Below, piece after piece: positions 44,705 to 53,600 of a stretch of DNA of 64,000 bases (the stretch's first letter is position 1; every line of letters starts with the position of its first letter). The notes beneath the pieces were generated by a model, which had not been told where the DNA came from, made no database searches, and saw only the letters and a list, made by a program, of their open reading frames with translations. Source of the stretch: Streptomyces sp. cf386 (lineage in GTDB: Bacteria; Actinomycetota; Actinomycetes; Streptomycetales; Streptomycetaceae); contig NZ_FNHV01000011.1 in the NCBI RefSeq assembly GCF_900103585.1, forward strand, positions 1-64,000, read 5' to 3'. A program made the translations under genes and the position numbers.

Positions 44705-45639
44705 CGGGCCTCTCCCTCGGCGCCGTTGGTCCCGGTGGTTCCGCCTGCGAGCACCCCGAGGAGGTCCTCGGCGAGCTCCGGCTTCAGCAGTCCGTGGGCG
44801 AGCGCCCGGTCGGCGGTCGCGCGCGCCATCGCGAGGTAGCCGGCGACGGTCTGCGGGGCGTGTCGGCGCAGTTCCGTGACGTGCGCGGCGACGGTGCCCG
44901 CGTCCCCGCGCGCGACGGGGCCGGTCAGGGCAGCGTCGCCGGAGCGCAGCGCGTTGTCGAGCGCGGCGCCGAGCAGCGGGCCGAGCATGCGGTCGGGGGC
45001 TGTCACACCCGCCTCGCGCAGCAGCTCCATGGACTGGGCGACCAGCGTCACCAGGTGGTTCGCGCCCAGCGCGAGCGCCGCGTGATACAGCGGGCGCATC
45101 TCCTCGGCGACCCACTCCGGTTCGCCGCCCATCTCGATGACGAGGGCCTCGGCGGCCAGCCGCAGCTCCTCGGGCGCGGTGACGCCGAAGGAGCAGCCGG
45201 CGAGGCGCTGGACGTCCACGGGGCTGCCGGTGAAGGTCATCGCGGGGTGCAGGGCCAGCGGCAGCGCGCCCGCGCGCAGGGCGGGGTCCAGGACCTTGGC
45301 GCCGTACCGCCCGGAGGTGTGCACCAGCAGCTGCCCCGGCCGTACGGCCCCGGTCTCGGCGAGGCCCTCGACCAGTCCGGGCAGTGCGTCGTCCGGGACG
45401 GTCAGCAGGACCAGCTCGGCGCGCGCGAGGACTTCGGCGGGCGGCACCAGCGGCACGTCGGGGAGCATCCGCTCGGCCCGTCGCCGGGAGGCGTCGGAGA
45501 CCCCGGAGACGGCCACCGGGCGGTGCCCGGCGAGCTGGAGGGACGCGGCGAGCGCGGGACCCACACGGCCGGCGCCGACGACACCGACGGTGAGCCGCGC
45601 GGGGCGGTCCTTGGGATCTGGCTGTTGGCTTGTACTCAC
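44701..45639 (-). CDS. Rossmann-like plus DUF2520 protein linked to panC
   Basis: A 312-residue protein with an N-terminal NAD(P)-binding Rossmann fold (VGVVGAGRVGPALAASLQ) and a C-terminal helical DUF2520 domain (ARAELVLLTVPDDALPGLVE in the first, ALGANHLVTLVAQSMELL in the second). DUF2520 proteins are adjacent to or fused with panC in many Actinobacteria. It resembles ketopantoate reductase and ProC folds, so an NADPH reductase role in the pantothenate branch is a reasonable guess. First gene of the operon, coupled by ATGA overlap to panC. Confidence 0.85.
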   Translation of the reverse strand: MSTSQQPDPKDRPARLTVGVVGAGRVGPALAASLQLAGHRPVAVSGVSDASRRRAERMLPDVPLVPPAEVLARAELVLLTVPDDALPGLVEGLAETGAVRPGQLLVHTSGRYGAKVLDPALRAGALPLALHPAMTFTGSPVDVQRLAGCSFGVTAPEELRLAAEALVIEMGGEPEWVAEEMRPLYHAALALGANHLVTLVAQSMELLREAGVTAPDRMLGPLLGAALDNALRSGDAALTGPVARGDAGTVAAHVTELRRHAPQTVAGYLAMARATADRALAHGLLKPELAEDLLGVLAGGTTGTNGAEGEAR

Positions 45640-45833
45640 GCGAAGGCGGCCTTCCCGTTCCAGTCCGCTCCGGGTACCGGACGATTTCTCGTCATGTTAA
45701 CGCGATTGGTTCGAGAGGCGTTCGGTTGTCCACAGGCTGTGGGTTTCCCCACGCCCTCGCGCGCGCGGTCGGGTGAGGGCGGCGGTCGAAACTCGGGTGC
45801 CCGCGCGGGTGGCCGGGCGGGATGATCCGGGGC

Positions 45834-47030
45834 ATGAGCGATACGGCGGAGCAGGGCACACAGCAGAGCACGCAGATCACCGACGACGAACGGCGCAAGC
45901 AACGCTTTGAGCGGCGCATAGGCGCATTCCGCAGCGCGGAGCGCGTCCTCTCGCGCCTCGACTTCCTTGGCACGCTCCGCGAGCGCCTCGCGCTCCTGGA
46001 GGCGGCGCCGGACGTGTACGACCTCGACGAACGGCCGGACGTCTATGGCAACGGCGTCGTCGAGGCCCTGGAGGAGAAGACCGCGGCGCTGCTCGGCAAG
46101 GAGGCCGCCGCGTTCTTCCCGACGGGCACGATGGCCCAGCAGGTCGCCCTGCGCTGCTGGGCCGGCCGCACCGGCGACCCGACCGTCGCCCTCCATGGAC
46201 TGGCTCACCCCGAGGTGCATGAGCGGAACGCGTTCAGCCAGGTCAGCGGATTGCGCCCGGCCCGGCTGACGAGCGAGCCGAGGCAGCCGACCGCCGCCGA
46301 GGTCCGCGACTTCGAGGAGCCCTTCGGGGCACTGGTGCTGGAACTTCCCCTGCGCGACGCCGGATTCCTGCTGCCTTCCTGGAACGAGCTCGTCGAGGTG
46401 GTGGACGCAGCGCGGGAGCGCGACGCGGTGGTGCACTTCGACGGCGCGCGCCTGTGGGAGTCCACCGTCCACTTCGGCCGCCCGCTGGACGAGATCGCGG
46501 GCCTGGCGGACAGCGTCTACGTGTCGTTCTACAAGTCCCTGCGCGGATACGGGGGCGCCGCGCTCGCCGGTCCGCGGACACTGGTGGAGGAGGCGAAGGT
46601 CTGGCGGCACCGCTACGGCGGCATGGTGTTCCAGCAGTTCCCCACGGCGCTGTCGGCCCTGGTCGGCCTGGAGCGGGAGCTGCCCCGGCTGCCGGAGTAC
46701 GTGGCCCACGCGCGCGTGGTGGCCGCCGCGCTGCGCGAAGGGTTCGCCGCGGCCGGCCTGCCGTGGGTGCGCGTCCACCCCGAGGTGCCGCACACGCACG
46801 AGTTCCAGCTCTGGCTGCCGTACGACGTCGACGTCCTCTCCGAGGCCGCGATCCGGCAGGCGGAGGAGACGAAGACGGGCCTGTTCGCGGGCGCCTGGGA
46901 CCAGAAGGGCCCGGGGGTGGCCTGCACCGAGGTCTCCGTCCGCGCCGCCGGCCTGGAGTGGACGGCGGGCGACGTGAGAGCGGCCGTCGCGGAGTTCGTG
47001 GCCCGGCTGACCGAGGAGGTCAGCAGGTAG
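45834..47030 (+). CDS. Low-specificity threonine aldolase / beta-eliminating lyase family protein
   Basis: A 398-residue PLP-dependent aspartate-aminotransferase-fold protein. The cofactor Lys is in DSVYVSFYKSLRGYGGA, and PDVYGNGVVEALEEKTAALL at the front and VHFDGARLWES in the middle fit threonine aldolases. Family members cleave threonine or allothreonine to glycine and acetaldehyde, but specificity varies. ATG 45834 was chosen; an ATG at 45822 is possible. It overlaps the convergent small gene by 11 bp. Confidence 0.88.
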   Translation: MSDTAEQGTQQSTQITDDERRKQRFERRIGAFRSAERVLSRLDFLGTLRERLALLEAAPDVYDLDERPDVYGNGVVEALEEKTAALLGKEAAAFFPTGTMAQQVALRCWAGRTGDPTVALHGLAHPEVHERNAFSQVSGLRPARLTSEPRQPTAAEVRDFEEPFGALVLELPLRDAGFLLPSWNELVEVVDAARERDAVVHFDGARLWESTVHFGRPLDEIAGLADSVYVSFYKSLRGYGGAALAGPRTLVEEAKVWRHRYGGMVFQQFPTALSALVGLERELPRLPEYVAHARVVAAALREGFAAAGLPWVRVHPEVPHTHEFQLWLPYDVDVLSEAAIRQAEETKTGLFAGAWDQKGPGVACTEVSVRAAGLEWTAGDVRAAVAEFVARLTEEVSR

Positions 47031-47235
47031 AGCGGGCCCATTGCCGCAGCCACCGGCCCAGGGCCTGGCGTATCCGCCCTCGGGCCGGGCGTCCGGCGAC
47101 GACCGCCCGGAACTGCCGGTGGTCGCGCCACTCGCGCGCGACCTGCCAGTCATGGGCGCCGGGCGCGGGCGGGGCGGGCTCGCCGTGTTGCTGGGCACGG
47201 TAGGTGTCGAGGAGGTAGTGCTGCGTGATGCTCAT
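47020..47235 (-). CDS. Small conserved basic protein
   Basis: A 71-residue protein, MSITQHYLLDTYRAQQHGE onward, ending in an Arg/Trp-rich helix (RIRQALGRWLRQWARS) that may bind membrane or nucleic acid. Its start region shares an intergenic interval with the ArsR-type regulator, and the palindrome at 47340-47368 lies between, so the two may be co-regulated. Function is unknown. Confidence 0.7.
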   Translation of the reverse strand: MSITQHYLLDTYRAQQHGEPAPPAPGAHDWQVAREWRDHRQFRAVVAGRPARGRIRQALGRWLRQWARSTC

Positions 47236-47339
47236 GGCGTATCGCCTTCTCGGGACGTAGGAGACATGACGTGAAGAGGGATCGGGCTCCGCGGCTGCCC
47301 CGGTGATGCCAGGCTCGCCCCCGGACGGCGGCCACGTCG

Positions 47340-47368
47340 CGTCGATTGACGGCCGCCGTCAATCGACG
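47340..47368. promoter_or_regulatory. Perfect 29-bp palindrome before the ArsR-type regulator gene
   Basis: CGTCGATTGACGG, a CCG spacer and CCGTCAATCGACG form a perfect inverted repeat with 13-bp arms. It is 36 bp upstream of the regulator start and 105 bp from the divergent small gene, a likely autoregulatory operator. Confidence 0.7.
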
Positions 47369-47403
47369 GCCGCGTTGTCAGTGGCGGGGTGCACCATGAG
47401 GGC

Positions 47404-48510
47404 ATGAGCGTGACCATCGACATCGCGGGGCTGCGGCCGGAGAGGCTCGCCGTCGTGCCCTCGCCCCTGGCCGAGCTCGGCATGGCGCTGCACGCGCTGT
47501 CGGAGCCGGGGCACCACCCGGGCCTGCAGGGCTGGGTGACGAGCGTGACGGCCCGGATGGACTCCCACCTGGCCGACCGGATGTGCGAGGCCGACTTCCT
47601 GTGGCGGTCGACGTTCTCGGATCTCTTCCTGCCCTTCGCCGGCCTCCCGGGCCGCAGCACCCTCCCGGGCGCCACGCTGGCGGAGGAGCTGGACCAGCTG
47701 GACAAGCTGACGGACGAGCAGTTCGTGGACGCGGCCCTGGAGTTCACCTGCGCCCTGCCGTACAGCACGCGCGGGCCCGACGCGCTCTCCGACGCCGAGG
47801 TGCGGCGGCGCGCCCTGGACCTCGCCGCCGCGCGCGGGCCGCAGCAGATGCGGTTCAGCGAGCGGCTGCTGTTCGATCCGCCGCGGATCCGGGCCTGGCT
47901 GCGGCAGTTCCTCCAGGACTGCGACGAGGCGTTCTTCGCGGAGACCTGGTCCCGGCTGCGCCACCAGCTCGCGACGGACGCCCGCCACAAGACGGACCTT
48001 CTACGGCACAAGGGCCTCGCGGAGGCGCTGGCCGCGGTGTCCCCGGCCGTGACCCTCGACGAGAGGTCCGCGCGGATCACGATCGACAAGCTGGGCGAGG
48101 GCCACACGGCCGTGGGCGACGGCGGCCTCCTCCTCGTCCCGACGAGCCTGGGCTGGCCCCACCTGATGGTCCTGCACCGCTACGCCTGGCAGCCGGTGCT
48201 GCACTACCCGGTCGGCTCCCCCGAGTTCGCCACCCCGCCCACGGTCGAGCAGCTGGCCCTGCGGATGACCGCGCTCTCCCACCCCGTACGGATGCGCATC
48301 TGCCGCAACCTCGCCCGCAGCGCGTACACCACGGGCGAACTGGCGCAGGCACACGGCATGACGGCGCCGGAGATATCCCGGCACCTGGGCGTCCTGAAGA
48401 AGGCGGGCCTGATCACCACACGCCGCCGCGGGCGGTACGTCCTGCACCAGCTGGACGTGACGGTGGTGGCCCGGCTGGGCAGCGACTTCCTGGAAGGGAT
48501 CCTGCGCTGA
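47404..48510 (+). CDS. ArsR-type winged-helix regulator with N-terminal DUF5937-like domain
   Basis: A 368-residue regulator. The first ~250 residues form the all-helical DUF5937-type domain (SPLAELGMALHALSEPGHHP is characteristic). The C-terminal ~90 residues are an ArsR winged helix (TALSHPVRMRICRNLARSAY, then HGMTAPEISRHLGVLKKAGL). The ligand is unknown; the family is abundant in Streptomyces. ATG 47404 was chosen. A perfect palindrome lies in front and is probably its binding site. Confidence 0.85.
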   Translation: MSVTIDIAGLRPERLAVVPSPLAELGMALHALSEPGHHPGLQGWVTSVTARMDSHLADRMCEADFLWRSTFSDLFLPFAGLPGRSTLPGATLAEELDQLDKLTDEQFVDAALEFTCALPYSTRGPDALSDAEVRRRALDLAAARGPQQMRFSERLLFDPPRIRAWLRQFLQDCDEAFFAETWSRLRHQLATDARHKTDLLRHKGLAEALAAVSPAVTLDERSARITIDKLGEGHTAVGDGGLLLVPTSLGWPHLMVLHRYAWQPVLHYPVGSPEFATPPTVEQLALRMTALSHPVRMRICRNLARSAYTTGELAQAHGMTAPEISRHLGVLKKAGLITTRRRGRYVLHQLDVTVVARLGSDFLEGILR

Positions 48511-48555
48511 GCATCCCGGCTCGGTCGAGGCGGTTACGCCGGCCCGAACCCCGGC

Positions 48556-49188
48556 TCAGTCGAACCGGATGTGCCTGACCCCGACCCCCGCCTGCCGCAG
48601 CCGTGTCCGCAGCGCGCCCTCGTTGTTCGGCCGCAACCGCAGCCCGGCCAGGACGGCGATCCGGTCCGCCGTCTTCGGCACGGTCGAGTGGTCCGTCCAC
48701 AGATGCTCGGCGAACTCCGGCTCGCGCAGCCGCTCCAGGCAGTGGTCGAGCTGCTGCACGGCCCAGCTCTCGTGGCGCAGACCGGAGTTCTTCCGTGCGG
48801 CGAACGGAAGGAGGTGCCCGAAGCCGCGCTCCCGAAGCCGCCGCAGGACCGTCTCGCGCTCCGCGAGGAGGGTGAAGTGCCGTACGTCGTGGCCGAGTTC
48901 GCGCAGGCGGCCCACGGTCTCCTCGAAGTAGCCGGCGTTCGTGACCGTCATGGGGGTGATCACCACGCCCTCGTGCTTGGTCAGCGCGAGGTCGAGGACC
49001 TCGACTACGCCCTGCCGCCAGGACGCCAAGTCCTGGAAGTCTCCCCGCAGTTCGGGCGGCAGCATCCGCCGCAGCCCGAAGCCGGCGTGCTCGGGATCGC
49101 AGACCACGCTGCCGGGCAGGCGGCGCTGGATCTCGTACGCGGTCTGCGTCTTGCCGCCCCCGAAAGGGCCGTTGATCCACAGGAGCAT
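48556..49188 (-). CDS. TmrB-like ATP-binding protein
   Basis: A 210-residue P-loop protein. It begins MLLWINGPFGGGKTQTAYEI, with Walker A GPFGGGKT at residues 7-14, matching the TmrB (tunicamycin resistance) type; later features are RHFTLLAERETVLRRLRERG and DRIAVLAGLRLRPN. TmrB binds tunicamycin in Bacillus; whether this protein binds the same drug cannot be told from sequence. It is single and convergent with the regulator gene. Confidence 0.8.
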   Translation of the reverse strand: MLLWINGPFGGGKTQTAYEIQRRLPGSVVCDPEHAGFGLRRMLPPELRGDFQDLASWRQGVVEVLDLALTKHEGVVITPMTVTNAGYFEETVGRLRELGHDVRHFTLLAERETVLRRLRERGFGHLLPFAARKNSGLRHESWAVQQLDHCLERLREPEFAEHLWTDHSTVPKTADRIAVLAGLRLRPNNEGALRTRLRQAGVGVRHIRFD

Positions 49189-49238
49189 GCGCAGACCCTA
49201 GTGGGCACCGATGAACGCGGGGTCACGCCCGCTGTGCG

Positions 49239-49910
49239 TCAGCCGTGCCCGCCGGCCCGCACCAGACCCGTCTCGTACGCCAGGACCACCACCTGCACCC
49301 GGTCCCTGAGCCCCAGCTTGGTCAGGATGCGGCCCACGTGGGTCTTCACGGTCGCCTCGGACAGGACCAGCCGGGCCGCGATCTCGCCGTTGGACAGGCC
49401 CTGCGCGACCAGCACCATGACCTCGCGCTCGCGGTCGGTGAGCCGCTCCAGCTCCTTGTGCTGCGCCTCCTTGCCGGTGGAGGGCAGCATCGGCGCGAAC
49501 CGGTCCAGCAGGCGCCGGGTCGTCGAGGGGGCCACCACCGCGTCGCCGCTGTGCACCGAGCGGATGGCGGCGAGGAGCTCACCGGGCGGCACGTCCTTGA
49601 GCATGAAGCCGGAGGCGCCCGCCTTCAGCCCGGAGAAGGCGTACTCGTCGAGGTCGAAGGTGGTCAGGATCAGCACCTTCGGCGGGTTGGCCTCCTGGCA
49701 GATACGACGGGTGGTCTCCACGCCGTCGAGCTTCGGCATGCGTACGTCCATCAGGACCACGTCGACGGGGGTCTCCCGCAGCACCTGGAGGGCCTCGACG
49801 CCGTCGCCCGCCTCCGCGACGACCTCCATGTCCGGCTGGGCGGCAAGCACCATCCGGAACCCGGTGCGCAGCAGCACCTGGTCGTCGACGAGCATCACGC
49901 GGATCGTCAT
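49239..49910 (-). CDS. NarL/LuxR-family response regulator
   Basis: A 223-residue regulator with intact receiver (MLVDDQVLLRTGFRMVLAAQ, DVVLMDVRMPKLDG, LTTFDLDEYAF, FMLKDVPPGE) and LuxR-type HTH (LTDREREVMVLVAQGLSNGE, then SEATVKTHVGRILTKLGLRD). It lies 87 bp after the sensor kinase on the same strand and is its evident partner. Confidence 0.94.
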   Translation of the reverse strand: MTIRVMLVDDQVLLRTGFRMVLAAQPDMEVVAEAGDGVEALQVLRETPVDVVLMDVRMPKLDGVETTRRICQEANPPKVLILTTFDLDEYAFSGLKAGASGFMLKDVPPGELLAAIRSVHSGDAVVAPSTTRRLLDRFAPMLPSTGKEAQHKELERLTDREREVMVLVAQGLSNGEIAARLVLSEATVKTHVGRILTKLGLRDRVQVVVLAYETGLVRAGGHG

Positions 49911-49997
49911 CGGGGTCCTCTTCCGTGTCTTCCGTATCCGTCTACAAGGGGGTTCTACAGGGGCGTTACAGGTGTCAACAAAGGGCGTGCGCAGGCG

Positions 49998-51212
49998 TCA
50001 GTGTGCGGGTTTGAGCGGCAGCAGCGCGCTGATCCGGAATCCTCCGCCCGGACGCGGCCCCGCGTCCAGGGTGCCGCCGACCATGCCGACCCGCTCGCGC
50101 ATGCCGATCAGACCGTGCCCCTGGCCGTCGGCACCGCCCTCCTCGTACAGCTCGTGCGGGGCACCCTTGCCGTCGTCCTCGACGAGCAGGCCGAGGCCGT
50201 CGTCGAAGTAGACCAGGCGCACGCTCGCGCCCGTGTTGGGCCCGCCGTGCTTGCGCGTGTTGGTGAGCGCCTCCTGCACGATGCGGTACGCCGTCAGCTC
50301 GACGCCGCTGGGCAGCGGGCGCGGGGTGCCCTCGACCTTGAAGTCGACCGGGAGGCCGGAGGTGCGGCACTGCTGGATGAGCTCGTCGATCTGCTCGACG
50401 TCGGGCTGCGGGACGTACTCGCCGCCCTCCTGGTGCTCGCCGGTGCGCAGCACCCCGAGCAGACGGCGCATCTCGGCGAGGGCCTGGCGGCCGGTGGAGG
50501 AGATGGTCTCCAGGGCCTTCTTGGCCTGGTCGGGCGCGGCGTCGAGGACGTAGGCGGCGCCGTCGGCCTGCACCACCATCACGGAGACGTTGTGCGCGAC
50601 CACATCGTGCAACTCGCGCGCGATCCGGGCGCGCTCGGCGGCGACCGCGACCTTGGCCTGCGCCTCGCGCTCCTTTTCGAGCCGGGTCGCGCGCTCCTCC
50701 AGCTGCTCGTAGTAGGCGCGGCGCGTGCGGATCGAGTCGCCGAGCACCCAGGCGAGCGCGAACGGCACCGTCAGGAAGATCATCAGGGCGATGTTGCCCA
50801 GGACGCTGGAGTCCCGCTCCGGCCAGCGCAGCTGTGCCAGCGGCGCCGCGCACAGGCCGGCGCCCAGCGCGAGCCGGGAGGCCCAGCGGGCGCCGGTCGC
50901 GGCGACGGTGTAGGTGATCACCAGGAAGGCGAAGTTGGCGGGTGTCGTCGCCACGTTCAGCGCCAGCTGCGCCAGTCCCACACCGGCGGCCAGTAGCAGC
51001 ATTTTCTCCGGCATACGCCGGCGCAACGCGATGACCAGGCACAACAGGAGGACCACCACGATGATGGCCGCCTCTGAGTCCGTGCCCGGAGGGTTCTGTC
51101 CGCCCTCGTCCCGGACGGCCACGGTGACCGCGGAGATCCCGAAAAGGATGACGGCCCAGAAGCTGTCGACCCATGTCGGGTGCCTGCGGAGAAAGTCATA
51201 GAGGCGCTGCAC
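49998..51212 (-). CDS. HisKA_3 sensor histidine kinase
   Basis: A 404-residue kinase with four to five N-terminal membrane helices, a long coiled linker (QLEERATRLEKEREAQAKVA), H-box RIARELHDVVAHNVSVMVVQ and HATPase region (YRIVQEALTNTRKHG, GLLVEDDGKG, GLIGMRERVGMVGG). It is the DesK/NarX-type kinase that partners the following regulator. Signal unknown. Confidence 0.93.
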   Translation of the reverse strand: MQRLYDFLRRHPTWVDSFWAVILFGISAVTVAVRDEGGQNPPGTDSEAAIIVVVLLLCLVIALRRRMPEKMLLLAAGVGLAQLALNVATTPANFAFLVITYTVAATGARWASRLALGAGLCAAPLAQLRWPERDSSVLGNIALMIFLTVPFALAWVLGDSIRTRRAYYEQLEERATRLEKEREAQAKVAVAAERARIARELHDVVAHNVSVMVVQADGAAYVLDAAPDQAKKALETISSTGRQALAEMRRLLGVLRTGEHQEGGEYVPQPDVEQIDELIQQCRTSGLPVDFKVEGTPRPLPSGVELTAYRIVQEALTNTRKHGGPNTGASVRLVYFDDGLGLLVEDDGKGAPHELYEEGGADGQGHGLIGMRERVGMVGGTLDAGPRPGGGFRISALLPLKPAH

Positions 51213-51342
51213 GTAACCCAGCGTAGGGAAGCGAGATGCGTGCAGGGGTCAACCGGAGGGCCGATCCGCACCGGGCGCGCGTACTCCGCAAGGTGGAGGC
51301 TGCGTTCTCCTGTGCGCTTAGGACCTGCCCTAGCCTGGGCCG

Positions 51343-52392
51343 GTGACGGCAGAGGCGGCGGGCGAGTGGCGCGGGTGGCGGGCGGCGGCGGAATCCGCCC
51401 TGTACGGGCCGGGCGGCTTCTACCGGCGGCCCGAGGGACCGGCCGGCCACTTCCGTACGTCCGTGCACGCGTCGCCTCTCTTCGCCGGTGCCGTGGCCCG
51501 GCTGCTGTGCCGGGTCGACGAAGCCCTGGGCCGGCCCGCCTCGCTCGACCTCGTCGACATGGCGGCGGGGCGGGGTGAGCTGATCACCGGCGTACTGGCC
51601 GCCCTCCCGGCCGAGGTGGCGGCACGCACGCGTGCGTACGCCGTCGAGATCGCCGACCGACCGCACACCCTCGATCACCGGATCGAGTGGCTGCGCGAGC
51701 CGCCGCCACGGATCACGGGCCTGCTTTTCGCCAACGAGTGGCTGGACAACGTCCCCGTGGAGGTCGCCGAGGTGGACTCCGGGGGCGTACCGCGCCTGGT
51801 CCTCGTACGACGGGACGGGGTCGAACGCCTCGGGGAACCGGTCGCCGGTGCCGAGGCGGAGTGGCTGGCGCGGTGGTGGCCGCTGGGGGCCGTGGACGGG
51901 GCGCAGGGCGGGGAAGCCCTTGAAGGGCCGGAAGGAATCGAAGGGCTGCGGGCCGAGATCGGACTGCCCCGGGACGAGGCCTGGGCGAGCGTGGTCGCGG
52001 CGGTGGACCGAGGGCTCGCCGTCGCCGTGGACTACGCGCACACCGCGCGGCAGCGGCCACCCTTCGGGACGCTCACCGGCTTCCGCGAGGGCCGCGAGAC
52101 GGCACCCGTGCCGGACGGCTCGTGCGACATCACGGCGCATGTCGCGCTGGACGCGTGCGCGGCGGCGTGCGCGCTGCCCGGTACACGCCTGCTCTCACAG
52201 CGCGACGCGTTGCGCGCCCTGGGCATCACCGGCGAACGCCCCCCACTGGAGCTGGCCTCCACGCGCCCGGCCGAGTACGTACGGGCCCTCGCGACAGCGG
52301 GCGAGGCCGCCGAGCTCACCGCTACGGGCGGGCTCGGGGACTTCGGCTGGCTGGTGCAGTCGGTTGGAATTCCGGACGTACTGGCGAAGTGA
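51343..52392 (+). CDS. MidA/NDUFAF7-family SAM-dependent methyltransferase
   Basis: A 349-residue protein of the MidA (DUF185, Methyltransf_28) group. Hallmarks are the SAM-binding VDMAAGRGELI and, further on, LFANEWLDNVPVEVAE, the counterpart of the NE-LDA-P motif of the family, and VAVDYAHTARQRP. In mitochondria NDUFAF7 dimethylates an Arg of the complex I subunit NDUFS2, the NuoD homologue. Here the gene ends 25 bp from a convergent nuoD copy. GTG start. Confidence 0.85.
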   Translation: MTAEAAGEWRGWRAAAESALYGPGGFYRRPEGPAGHFRTSVHASPLFAGAVARLLCRVDEALGRPASLDLVDMAAGRGELITGVLAALPAEVAARTRAYAVEIADRPHTLDHRIEWLREPPPRITGLLFANEWLDNVPVEVAEVDSGGVPRLVLVRRDGVERLGEPVAGAEAEWLARWWPLGAVDGAQGGEALEGPEGIEGLRAEIGLPRDEAWASVVAAVDRGLAVAVDYAHTARQRPPFGTLTGFREGRETAPVPDGSCDITAHVALDACAAACALPGTRLLSQRDALRALGITGERPPLELASTRPAEYVRALATAGEAAELTATGGLGDFGWLVQSVGIPDVLAK

Positions 52393-52417
52393 GACGTACT
52401 GACGAAGCGATCAGTCG

Positions 52418-53569
52418 CTACTTGTCGATGTCCCCGACCACGAAGAACATCGACCCCAGAATCGCCACCATGTCCGCGATCAGCGTCCCCGGCAGCAGCT
52501 CCACCAGCACCTGGATGTTGTTGTACGACGCCGAGCGCAGCTTCAGCCGGTACGGGGTCTTCTCCCCCTTGCTGACGAGGTAGTAGCCGTTGATGCCGAG
52601 CGGATTCTCGGTCCACGCGTACGTGTGCCCCTCGGGCGCCTTCAGCACCTTCGGGAGCCGCTGGTTGATCGGCCCGGGCGGCAGCTCGGCGAGGCGGTCG
52701 AGGCAGGCGTCGGCGAGGTCGAGGGAGTTGTGGGTCTGCTCCAGCAGGCACTCGAACCGGGCGAGGCAGTCGCCCTCGTCCCGCGTCACGACCTTGAGGA
52801 CGTCCGCCAGCTCGCCGTACGCGAGATAGGGCTCGTCCCGGCGCAGATCGAAGTCGACGCCCGAGGCGCGCGCGATCGGCCCGCTCACCCCGTAGGCGTG
52901 CACGGTCTCCGGCGCGAGGGTGCCCACGCCCCGCGTGCGCCCCCGGAAGATCTCGTTGCCGAGCACCAGGTCGTCGAACCGGTCCATGCGCGAGCGCACG
53001 TCGGCGACGGCGGTACGCGCGCGTGTGGTCCACCCGGCCGGCAGGTCCTCCTTCAGGCCTCCCACCCGGTTGAACATGTAGTGCATGCGCCCACCGGAGA
53101 CCTCCTCCATCACATGCTGGAGTTCCTCGCGCTCCGAGAAGGCGTAGAAGATCGGCGTGATCCCGCCCAACTCCAGCGGGTACGACCCGAGGAACATCAG
53201 GTGGTTGAGCACCCGGTTGAGCTCCGCGAGCAGCGTCCGGGTCCAGACCGCCCGCTCCGGCACCTCCATGCCGAGCATGCGCTCCACGGCGTGCACGACG
53301 CCCAGCTCGTTGGAGAACGCCGACAGCCAGTCGTGGCGGTTGGCGAGCATGATGATCTGCCGGTAGTCGCGGGCCTCGAAGAGCTTCTCCGCGCCGCGGT
53401 GCATGTACCCGATCACCGGCTCCGCGTGCTGGATGCGCTCGCCGTCCAGGACGAGCTTGAGGCGCAGCACGCCATGCGTGGACGGGTGCTGGGGCCCGAT
53501 GTTGAGCACCATGTCGGTGCTCTCCGCGGCGCCGCCGATACCGACCATGGTCTCCGTCGTAGGAGTCAT
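52418..53569 (-). CDS. Orphan NADH-quinone oxidoreductase subunit D
   Basis: A 383-residue NuoD (49-kDa) homologue: LNIGPQHPSTHGVLRL, VIGYMHRGAEKLFE, NRHDWLSAFSNELG, LGGITPIFYAF, RVGGLKEDLP and the C-terminal SASYNNIQVLVELLPG. Catalytic and quinone-site residues are largely kept. The Arg that NDUFAF7 methylates in mitochondria corresponds to Arg58 here. No other nuo genes are near, so it is a second, stand-alone NuoD; S. coelicolor also has such a copy. Start ATG 53569. Confidence 0.9.
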   Translation of the reverse strand: MTPTTETMVGIGGAAESTDMVLNIGPQHPSTHGVLRLKLVLDGERIQHAEPVIGYMHRGAEKLFEARDYRQIIMLANRHDWLSAFSNELGVVHAVERMLGMEVPERAVWTRTLLAELNRVLNHLMFLGSYPLELGGITPIFYAFSEREELQHVMEEVSGGRMHYMFNRVGGLKEDLPAGWTTRARTAVADVRSRMDRFDDLVLGNEIFRGRTRGVGTLAPETVHAYGVSGPIARASGVDFDLRRDEPYLAYGELADVLKVVTRDEGDCLARFECLLEQTHNSLDLADACLDRLAELPPGPINQRLPKVLKAPEGHTYAWTENPLGINGYYLVSKGEKTPYRLKLRSASYNNIQVLVELLPGTLIADMVAILGSMFFVVGDIDK

Positions 53570-53600
53570 GGACACAGTCTCTCCTACGTACGCTGGCCTC

